A stretch of DNA of 6,951 nucleotides from Micrococcales bacterium. GTDB lineage: Bacteria; Actinomycetota; Actinomycetes; Actinomycetales; Dermatophilaceae. Positions 1 to 5,106 of the stretch are shown here, piece by piece. Position numbers and translations under genes: made by a program. Every line of letters begins with the position of its first letter. Positions within the stretch are counted from its first letter, which is position 1. The notes under the pieces were generated by a model, which searched no databases, had not been told where the DNA came from, and saw nothing but the letters and a program-made list of their open reading frames with translations. The stretch spans positions 1,185 through 8,135 of the forward strand of contig PKWT01000141.1 in NCBI GenBank assembly GCA_003132125.1, in the 5' to 3' direction.

Positions 1-570
1 CCTGGGCGACGGGTGCCAAGGACCGTGGACCCAGCCGAGTTTGCGGTCAGAGCTGTTCTGGGACAACAGGTTTCGACGGCAGCGGCCCGCACTCACGCGG
101 GGCGACTGGTCCGCGCATACGGCGATCCGGTTCCTGACCCACACGGTGGGCTGACGCACCTGTTTCCCACACCGCAGGTCTTGGCCGCCATGGATCCCGC
201 TGACCTCGCCATGCCGCAGTCCCGTCGGCGCACCATGATGGGCCTGGTCGAGGAACTGGCGCAGGGACGGCTCGACCTGGGCCTGGGTGCCGACTGGCGC
301 GAGGCGAGGGCCAAGCTGAACGCACTGCACGGCTTCGGGCCCTGGACCGTCGAGAGCATCGCCATGCGATCCCTGGGTGATCCCGACGCGTTCCTTGCCG
401 GCGACCTCGGCATCAGGCTCGCCGCAGAACATCTTGGGATGCCGGGGACGCCCAAGACACTCACCACTCACTCGCACCTCTGGCGTCCCTGGCGTTCCTA
501 CGCCGTGCAGTATCTCTGGGCCACCGGGGACCACCCGATCAACCGCATGCCCGATGAGGAGGCAGCCTGA
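1..570 (+). CDS. alkA: AlkA-type DNA-3-methyladenine glycosylase, 5'-truncated by window edge
   Basis: Base-excision-repair glycosylase of the HhH-GPD superfamily, which flips out and removes alkylated purines such as 3-methyladenine. The frame is open from base 1, and the family resemblance already begins upstream of the GTG at 13, so the real start lies outside the window. Numbering from that GTG, the conserved LGQQVS stretch is at residues 16-21, the helix-hairpin-helix (LHGFGPW) at about 105-111, and the catalytic aspartate in FLAGD at 131. A WRPWRSYA segment at 157-164 matches the end of E. coli AlkA (WKPWRSYA, recalled). All expected C-terminal elements are intact. In many actinobacteria this domain is fused behind an Ada-type regulatory region; whether that holds here cannot be seen. 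The stop overlaps the next gene's start by one base, so the two are probably one operon. Confidence 0.9.
   Translation, partial: PGRRVPRTVDPAEFAVRAVLGQQVSTAAARTHAGRLVRAYGDPVPDPHGGLTHLFPTPQVLAAMDPADLAMPQSRRRTMMGLVEELAQGRLDLGLGADWREARAKLNALHGFGPWTVESIAMRSLGDPDAFLAGDLGIRLAAEHLGMPGTPKTLTTHSHLWRPWRSYAVQYLWATGDHPINRMPDEEAA
556..562 (+). promoter_or_regulatory. Shine-Dalgarno of ogt, inside the end of alkA
   Basis: GAGGAGG lies 7 bases before the ATG at 570 and inside the last codons of alkA. It fixes the ogt start and, with the TGATG overlap, indicates translational coupling of the two repair genes. Confidence 0.8.
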
Positions 571-1076
571 TGCGCACCCATACCGTGATCGACAGCGTCG
601 TCGGAACCCTGACCCTGGTCGCCGAAGAGGGGGTGATCGTGGGCCTGTACATGGACCTTCAGCGGCACCGTCCCGACGATGACGCGCTCGGCGAACCGGA
701 TCCGCGCGGCCGTGAGGTCGAGCCGTTCAAAGCGGCCGCCGACCAGCTTGACGCCTACTTTGCCGGTGAGCTCACCCGCTTCGACGTACCCCTCGCACCA
801 CGCGGATCCGAGTTCCAGCAACGGGTCTGGGCCGCCTTGCAGGAGATTCCTTACGGCCGAACCGAATCCTATGGGGAGCTGGCCGAACGAATCGGATCTC
901 CCGGTGGTGCCAGGGCAGTGGGCCTGGCGAACGGAAAGAACCCGATCGGGATCATCATCCCGTGCCACCGGGTCGTCGGCGCAGACGGCAGCCTCACCGG
1001 CTACGGCGGTGGCCTCGACCGCAAGAAACAGCTGCTCGATCTCGAGCTGGTGGTCAGCGGCACCGCGCTCTTCTGA
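570..1076 (+). CDS. ogt: Methylated-DNA--[protein]-cysteine S-methyltransferase (O6-alkylguanine repair)
   Basis: Suicide repair protein that transfers the alkyl group from O6-alkylguanine (or O4-alkylthymine) to its own cysteine. The 168-residue length is normal for the Ogt type. The active-site PCHRV is at residues 131-135 with nucleophile Cys132. It is preceded by the Asn of the Asn-hinge (NGKNP, 121-125), and the ARAVG segment (114-118) carries the arginine finger that fills the space of the flipped base. The wing region TGYGGG is at 143-148, and a Glu in LDLE near 159 fits the catalytic Glu-His-Cys network. There is no N-terminal Ada metal-binding domain, so it should repair DNA without acting as the transcriptional sensor. 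ATG at 570 is supported by a strong Shine-Dalgarno and by the one-base overlap with alkA. The pair covers both glycosylase-type and direct-reversal alkylation repair. Confidence 0.95.
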   Translation: MRTHTVIDSVVGTLTLVAEEGVIVGLYMDLQRHRPDDDALGEPDPRGREVEPFKAAADQLDAYFAGELTRFDVPLAPRGSEFQQRVWAALQEIPYGRTESYGELAERIGSPGGARAVGLANGKNPIGIIIPCHRVVGADGSLTGYGGGLDRKKQLLDLELVVSGTALF

Positions 1077-1136
1077 TCTGGGCGCTCACACGGAAGCGTC
1101 GGGCAAGGGCACTGGACCGTATGCCGACCCTTCACG

Positions 1137-1913
1137 TCAGCGGCGACGCAGCCGGTAGCAGCGGGTGGTCATGGGGATATCGACCATCCCGTCCCGATCG
1201 GCGACGCGTCGTCCCAAGGCGCGTACCTCATCAAGGATTCGGTCGCGCTCGGGGCGGATCGCAACGTATGACCACGTGGAGGCATGAAGCACGAGGTTCT
1301 CGACGCTCTGCCGCATCCGGTGGGTGAAGAGCTCGGTCTCGGACGGCTCGAACTCCGGCCACACCGGCGGTGCCTCCTGGTCGTCCGGCTGGTTCTGGCG
1401 ACGCTGGACGATCTCCGCGAGCTCGCGAAGCCAGACCACGTCCTCGGACCGGTGGTGCCATCCCATCGACAGCCAGCCTCCTGGTCGGAGAACGCGGGCG
1501 CACTCAGCGGCGGCAGCCGCCTCGTCGAACCAGTGCCATGCCTGGAAGGCCGTCACAGCGTCGATCGAACCGGACTCGACGGGAATATCCTCAGCGCCGC
1601 CGGCCAAGATCGAGACGCGCGCGGCGATACGTTCGGGGAGAGCGCCGAGTGAGGTGGTGAGTGCGTCGCGCATGCCGGCCGAGGGTTCGACGGCGATGAC
1701 CTCGTGCCCCATCGTCGCGATTGCACGGGTCCCCAGCCCTGTCCCCGCACCGAGGTCGACAACCCTGTATACCGTTGCAGCTGTGGGTGATCCGAGCATC
1801 CAGGCAACCGTCCCTGCGGGCCAGTCAGGGCGCACGGCGTCGTAGGCTGCCGCGTATGCCCCGAACGACGTGCGACGGGCGCCGAATACTCCTGAGCTCG
1901 CGACCTCATCCAT
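1137..1913 (-). CDS. Class I SAM-dependent methyltransferase, substrate unknown
   Basis: A 258-residue soluble methyltransferase with the Rossmann-type SAM fold of the Methyltransf_11/UbiE-like group. Motif I VDLGAGTG is at residues 52-59. An acidic residue follows at the end of strand 2 (VIAVEPS, 72-78). An AEDIP segment is at 107-111, the DAVTAFQAWHWF strand-4 region at 118-129, and VLRPGG at 141-146. An N-terminal FGAYAAAYDAVRPDWP segment (18-32) is typical of the small-molecule methyltransferases in this group. Nothing identifies the substrate, and neither neighbour suggests a pathway. It converges on ogt (60-bp gap) and diverges from lysS (52-bp gap). The ATG at 1913 is chosen because a TANNNT -10 element sits six bases before it, which fits leaderless expression; a CAGGAC immediately before the ATG is too close to be a good ribosome site. 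Confidence 0.85.
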   Translation of the reverse strand: MDEVASSGVFGARRTSFGAYAAAYDAVRPDWPAGTVAWMLGSPTAATVYRVVDLGAGTGLGTRAIATMGHEVIAVEPSAGMRDALTTSLGALPERIAARVSILAGGAEDIPVESGSIDAVTAFQAWHWFDEAAAAAECARVLRPGGWLSMGWHHRSEDVVWLRELAEIVQRRQNQPDDQEAPPVWPEFEPSETELFTHRMRQSVENLVLHASTWSYVAIRPERDRILDEVRALGRRVADRDGMVDIPMTTRCYRLRRR

Positions 1914-1919
1914 GTCCTG

Positions 1920-1925
1920 AAACTA
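1920..1925 (-). promoter_or_regulatory. Putative -10 element for the methyltransferase gene (leaderless)
   Basis: Read on the minus strand, TAGTTT fits the actinobacterial TANNNT -10 consensus and is followed by six bases and then the ATG. Transcription would start at or next to the start codon. I see no convincing -35. Inference from sequence only. Confidence 0.45.
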
Positions 1926-1953
1926 CCTGTGCCGGAAGCACACGCCTGCTGGG

Positions 1954-1959
1954 TACCCT
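1954..1959 (+). promoter_or_regulatory. Putative -10 element for lysS (leaderless)
   Basis: TACCCT fits TANNNT and is followed by six bases and the GTG start at 1966, so the predicted transcript begins at the start codon. No Shine-Dalgarno precedes that GTG, which agrees with leaderless translation. The element overlaps the 8-bp palindrome GGGTACCC (1951-1958). No clear -35 is visible. Confidence 0.5.
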
Positions 1960-1965
1960 TGCCGG

Positions 1966-3471
1966 GTGAGTCAGCCCCCCAGCCCCGCCGTGCCCGAGAT
2001 CGACCTGCCCGAGCAGATGCGCGTCCGCCGGGGCAAACGAGCCCGGCTGCTGGACGAGGGCCGGGAGCCGTATCCCGTGGGCGTACCTCGCACGCACACC
2101 CTTGCCGAGGTTCGGTCGGCATACGGTCACCTCGCGATCGCCGAGGAGACCCAGGACGTCGTGGGCGTCGCGGGTCGGGTGGTCTTCATCCGCAACACGG
2201 GCAAGCTGGCCTTCGCCACCCTGCAGGAGGGCGACGGCACCCGGCTGCAGGCGATGCTCAGCCTGGCCGAGGTTGGCGAGCAGGCTCTGGTCTCTTGGAA
2301 GGCCGACGTGGACCTCGGCGACTTCGTCTTCGTGCACGGCCGGGTGATCTCGAGCAAACGTGGCGAGCTCTCCGTGCTGGCCGACGAGTGGGCCATGGCC
2401 AGCAAGGCGCTGCGACCGCTTCCGACCATGCACAGCGAGCTGTCCGAGGAGGCTCGGGTGCGCCAGCGCTATGCCGACCTGATCGTGCGCCAGGAGGCCC
2501 GAGACATGGTCCGCCACCGCGCGGCCATCGTCCGCGCGGTGCGTGACACGCTGCACGACCGCGGGTTCGTCGAGATCGAGACGCCCGTTCTGCAACTCGT
2601 TCATGGCGGCGCCACTGCCCGGCCCTTTCCCACTCACCTCAATGCGTTCGACATCAACATGTCGCTGCGCATTGCTCTTGAGCTGTATCTCAAACGAGCC
2701 GTTGTCGGTGGCGTTGAGAAGGTCTTCGAGATGGGGCGAATCTTCCGCAACGAAGGTGTTGACTCAACGCACAGCCCCGAATTCACGATGCTCGAGGTGT
2801 ATGAAGCCTTTGGCGACCAACACACGATGGCACGCCTCATGCAGGAGATGGTCCTCGCGGCGGCAGATGCTTATGGTTCTCGAGTCATCGAGACCTTGGG
2901 CGGAAAGATCGACCTCGACGGCGAATGGCGCTGGCTTCCCGTCTATCAGGGTCTTTCCGAGGCGGTTTCCGAGGAGATCACACCGGATACGGATGCCCAG
3001 ACCCTGCGCGCGGTCGCAGCGCGCCACGATGTGCCGGTGAATCCCGAGTGGACGGCTGAGAAGCTGGTGGTCGAGCTCTTTGGCGAGATCGTCGAGCCGA
3101 CGTTGATCCAGCCGACCTTCGTCTGTGACTATCCACCGTCGGCGCAGCCGCTGGCCCGACCGCACCGTAAGGACCCGCAGCTCATCGAGGCTTGGGACCT
3201 CATCATCGGTGGTACTGAACGCGGTACGGCCTTCTCGGAGCTGATTGACCCGGTGATTCAGCGGGATCGGCTCACCGCGCAGTCCCTGCGCGCTGCCGCG
3301 GGCGATGTTGAGGCCATGCAGCTCGACGAGGACTTCCTGCGTGCGTTGGAGTATGGCGCGCCGCCCATGGGTGGCCTCGGCCTGGGCATCGATCGTCTGG
3401 TCATGCTGTTCACCGGCGTCGGCATCCGTGAAACCATTCTGTTCCCCCTGCTGAAGCCGGAAGGAACCTGA
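1966..3471 (+). CDS. lysS: Lysine--tRNA ligase, class II
   Basis: Charges tRNA-Lys with lysine in the cytosol. The 501-residue length is standard for bacterial LysRS. An N-terminal OB-fold anticodon-binding domain spans about residues 65-145. Class II motif 1 is around 192-210 (ending in ETPVLQLVHGG). Motif 2, FRNEG, is at 260-264 with Arg261, followed by SPEFTMLEVY (270-279). Motif 3, GGLGLGIDRLVML, is at 469-481 with Arg477. The C-terminal part (GTAFSELIDP 420-429; LDEDFLRALEYG 453-464; GIRETILFPL 486-495) resembles the LysX-type LysRS domain of actinobacteria as I recall it. No membrane-spanning MprF-like domain is attached, so it is a plain synthetase. GTG at 1966 is preferred because the LPEQMRVRRGKR start region is family-like and a -10 element sits just upstream. 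Third-position composition changes sharply near 2581 (see findings). It is followed closely by a small membrane-protein gene. Confidence 0.95.
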   Translation: MSQPPSPAVPEIDLPEQMRVRRGKRARLLDEGREPYPVGVPRTHTLAEVRSAYGHLAIAEETQDVVGVAGRVVFIRNTGKLAFATLQEGDGTRLQAMLSLAEVGEQALVSWKADVDLGDFVFVHGRVISSKRGELSVLADEWAMASKALRPLPTMHSELSEEARVRQRYADLIVRQEARDMVRHRAAIVRAVRDTLHDRGFVEIETPVLQLVHGGATARPFPTHLNAFDINMSLRIALELYLKRAVVGGVEKVFEMGRIFRNEGVDSTHSPEFTMLEVYEAFGDQHTMARLMQEMVLAAADAYGSRVIETLGGKIDLDGEWRWLPVYQGLSEAVSEEITPDTDAQTLRAVAARHDVPVNPEWTAEKLVVELFGEIVEPTLIQPTFVCDYPPSAQPLARPHRKDPQLIEAWDLIIGGTERGTAFSELIDPVIQRDRLTAQSLRAAAGDVEAMQLDEDFLRALEYGAPPMGGLGLGIDRLVMLFTGVGIRETILFPLLKPEGT

Positions 3472-3473
3472 GC

Positions 3474-3674
3474 ATGCATTCCGTGTTGATCGGCCTTGGC
3501 GCCCTGTTGCCGTCCGCTGGGGTGGCCTTCTTGTTCTATGTGGTCATCAAGGCAATGCTCGAAGGTGATCGCAGGGAGCGCCTGGCGCATTCGAAGTGGG
3601 AAGCCGGCCAAGAACGTTCGGCGTCCTCGGTGGAGCGCCCCAACAATGTCGACAATACGGATTCCGCGACATAA
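3474..3674 (+). CDS. Small single-pass membrane protein, function unknown
   Basis: A 66-residue protein with one hydrophobic segment at about residues 4-26 (GLGALLPSAGVAFLFYVVIK), followed by a charged, polar tail containing KAMLEGDRRERLAH and ending in Asn/Asp/Ser. With basic residues after the segment, an N-out, C-in orientation is likely by the positive-inside rule. The ATG lies two bases after the lysS stop, with GGAAGGA (3459-3465) eight bases upstream. The good ribosome site and tight spacing argue that it is a real gene co-transcribed with lysS. I do not recognise a family and assign no function. Its position between lysS and lsr2 is the only context clue. Confidence 0.7.
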   Translation: MHSVLIGLGALLPSAGVAFLFYVVIKAMLEGDRRERLAHSKWEAGQERSASSVERPNNVDNTDSAT

Positions 3675-3684
3675 GAATCTTCGC

Positions 3685-3698
3685 GTATGGTTGGATAC
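3685..3698. repeat. Short inverted repeat upstream of lsr2
   Basis: GTAT-GGTTGG-ATAC is an inverted repeat; the flanking C and G extend the arms to five bases (CGTAT/ATACG). It lies in the 81-bp gap before lsr2, in the locally AT-richer part, and contains TATGGT, which fits a TANNNT -10. It could be part of an lsr2 promoter or operator. Too short to be sure. Confidence 0.25.
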
Positions 3699-3745
3699 GT
3701 AATAGCCGTTGGGCGCTGTTCATCGGCTTGTCACTTTCCACATCC

Positions 3746-3750
3746 GGGAG
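3746..3750 (+). promoter_or_regulatory. Shine-Dalgarno of lsr2
   Basis: GGGAG is five bases before the ATG at 3756. It selects this start over upstream in-frame candidates, giving the normal Lsr2 N-terminus MAQRVQVLLVDD. Confidence 0.7.
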
Positions 3751-3755
3751 TATTC

Positions 3756-4082
3756 ATGGCGCAGCGTGTCCAGGTTCTGTTGGTTGACGACATCGATGGG
3801 GCAGCGGCGGCTGAGACAGTGTCATTCTCGCTTGACGGCGTGTCATATGAGATTGACCTGACCGCGGCCCATGCCAAGAAAATGCGAGACGAACTCGCGT
3901 CGTGGGTGGGTCATGCCCGCCGATCGGGCGGTCGCAAGAGCTCGCGCAAGGCGGCAGCCGGGGGGCGCCGTGGTGACCTCAGCGCAGTTCGCGAATGGGC
4001 GCGCAACAGCGGTCACAAGGTCAGCGACCGCGGTCGTGTCTCCGCGGAGGTCCTGGCCGCCTACGACAAGGCAAACGGCTGA
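3756..4082 (+). CDS. lsr2: Lsr2 family nucleoid-associated protein
   Basis: Histone-like DNA-bridging protein and xenogeneic silencer of actinobacteria, functionally analogous to H-NS; it binds the minor groove of AT-rich DNA. The 108-residue length fits the family. The N-terminal dimerisation and oligomerisation domain (about 1-58) begins MAQRVQVLLVDDIDG and includes the FSLDGVSYEIDL strand pair. A basic, flexible linker rich in Arg, Lys, Ser and Gly spans about 55-73. The C-terminal DNA-binding domain (REWARNSGHKVSDRGR, 79-94) ends with the RGR motif at 92-94 that inserts like an AT-hook; the family-typical VSAEVLAAY follows. The start is set by GGGAG five bases upstream. An 81-bp gap separates it from the small membrane-protein gene, so it may have its own promoter. 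In M. tuberculosis clpC1 follows lsr2; here a terminator and the NHEJ genes follow. Confidence 0.95.
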   Translation: MAQRVQVLLVDDIDGAAAAETVSFSLDGVSYEIDLTAAHAKKMRDELASWVGHARRSGGRKSSRKAAAGGRRGDLSAVREWARNSGHKVSDRGRVSAEVLAAYDKANG

Positions 4083-4096
4083 ACCAGCCGGCTTTG

Positions 4097-4122
4097 GTGG
4101 CTGCGCCTTCGGGCGCAGCCAC
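4097..4122. terminator. Bidirectional hairpin terminator between lsr2 and the NHEJ polymerase gene
   Basis: Eleven perfectly paired bases (GTGGCTGCGCC with GGCGCAGCCAC) close a TTCG loop, a very stable C(UUCG)G tetraloop in the plus-strand RNA. The hairpin starts 15 bases after the lsr2 stop and ends 34 bases before the stop of the convergent gene. No T-tract follows on either strand, which is common for actinobacterial hairpin terminators. Confidence 0.75.
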
Positions 4123-4155
4123 TGCTGTGTCGGGACCAGCCACAGCCAGGTGGTC

Positions 4156-5100
4156 CTACGGTTGGCCCAGGGCCGCAGCGAAGAGGTCCCCATCCCTTGC
4201 CACCCGGTCCAGGACCTCGTCCATGTCCAGCTGGCTCAGGGATTCTCGGCGTTCGGCCCCCACCTCGATCTCGGCCCACGTGCGCGGTGCGGCGACAAAG
4301 GGCGCCTCCTTGCCGCGCAGCGAGTACGGCGCGATCGTCGTCTTGGCGGCGGCGTTCTGACTCCAGTCCAGCAGCACCTTGCCGGGGCGCAGGGATTTCG
4401 TCATCTTCCACAGCACGAGCTCGGGCCTCAGTCTGGTCAGCTCCTGTGCGATCTCCCGTGCGACATCGCTGATCGTGCCGGAGTCCTGTTCGCCGGGCAG
4501 AGCGGCGTACAGCTGCATTCCCTTGCTACCGCTCGTGACGGGTGCCGTCCTGAGCCCGATTCGCTCGAGCCGCTCGCGCACCAGCAAGGCCAGCTGTGCA
4601 CACTCGTGGAGCCCCGCGGGAACACCCGGGTCGAGGTCGATGACCAACCGGTCGGGGTTGCCGGGCCGACCGTCAGTATGGAATCGCCACTGCGGGACGT
4701 GGAGCTCCAACGAGGCGAGGTTCACGAGGTAGGTGAGGGCCGCAGCCCCGTCCACGAGGGGGTAGCGGATGGTGTCGTGACCTCTCATCGATCGGGATCC
4801 GCCGCTCTCCGAGCGCGAGCCGCTGGTGGGAACCGCCACGGACCGCAACCATGAGGGCGCTCCGGGCGGGAGGTTCTTCTCGAAGAACGACGGTCCGTCC
4901 GTACCGTGCGGCCAGCGGATGCGGGTGATCGGCCGATCAGCGAGGTGGGGAAGCAGGAACGGGGCCACCCGGGCGTAGTAGTTGAGCACCTCACCCTTGG
5001 TGGTCTCGGTCGCGGGGTACATGACCTTGTCCAGGTTGCTCAGCCGGAGACGATGGCCGTCAACCAGCACCGCCGTCAGCTCGATCTCACGGTCCGGCAA
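4156..5100 (-). CDS. LigD-type NHEJ polymerase (archaeo-eukaryotic primase superfamily), stand-alone
   Basis: Fills in or extends DNA ends during Ku-dependent end joining. The 314 residues cover one LigD polymerase domain and nothing else. Visible elements in order: SNLDKVMYPATETTKGEVLNYY (21-42), FFEKNLP (72-78), metal-binding DLD in LVIDLDPG (Asp155, Asp157), nucleotide-binding SGSKG (190-194), third metal ligand Asp245 in DWSQN (245-249), then KTTIAPYSLRG (253-263) and APRTWAE (271-277). Compared with M. tuberculosis LigD as I recall it, there is a 14-residue insertion rich in Ser, Gly and Arg around 92-108, and Gln196 where that protein has His in the SGSKGLH motif. The TTG start at 5100 is chosen because GAAGAGGGG lies nine bases upstream; a GTG at codon 11 is the alternative. 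The gene follows the ligase gene in the same frame, separated from its TGA by two codons, so translation is probably coupled. Confidence 0.9.
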   Translation of the reverse strand: MPDREIELTAVLVDGHRLRLSNLDKVMYPATETTKGEVLNYYARVAPFLLPHLADRPITRIRWPHGTDGPSFFEKNLPPGAPSWLRSVAVPTSGSRSESGGSRSMRGHDTIRYPLVDGAAALTYLVNLASLELHVPQWRFHTDGRPGNPDRLVIDLDPGVPAGLHECAQLALLVRERLERIGLRTAPVTSGSKGMQLYAALPGEQDSGTISDVAREIAQELTRLRPELVLWKMTKSLRPGKVLLDWSQNAAAKTTIAPYSLRGKEAPFVAAPRTWAEIEVGAERRESLSQLDMDEVLDRVARDGDLFAAALGQP

Positions 5101-5106
5101 GCGAGC

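Noticed and set aside
1098..1128. Possible terminator hairpin between the convergent ogt and methyltransferase genes (GTCGGGCA pairing with TGCCGAC).
   Set aside because: Only seven pairs with a bulged G and a 16-base loop, and no T-tract; too weak to annotate.
1966..3471. LysX bifunctional lysyl-phosphatidylglycerol synthetase.
   Set aside because: The C-terminal half is LysX-like, but there is no N-terminal membrane-spanning or MprF-like domain, so it is annotated as a plain lysine--tRNA ligase.
3728..3756. TTGTCA with 17-bp spacing to TATTCA as a -35/-10 pair for lsr2.
   Set aside because: The -10 would overlap the lsr2 start codon, so the transcript would begin inside the gene, while a good Shine-Dalgarno at 3746-3750 needs to be transcribed.
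3871..4854. Long plus-strand open frame of about 325 codons crossing lsr2 and the polymerase gene.
   Set aside because: It overlaps Lsr2 in another frame, runs through the terminator hairpin and lies antisense to the NHEJ polymerase; no family resemblance.
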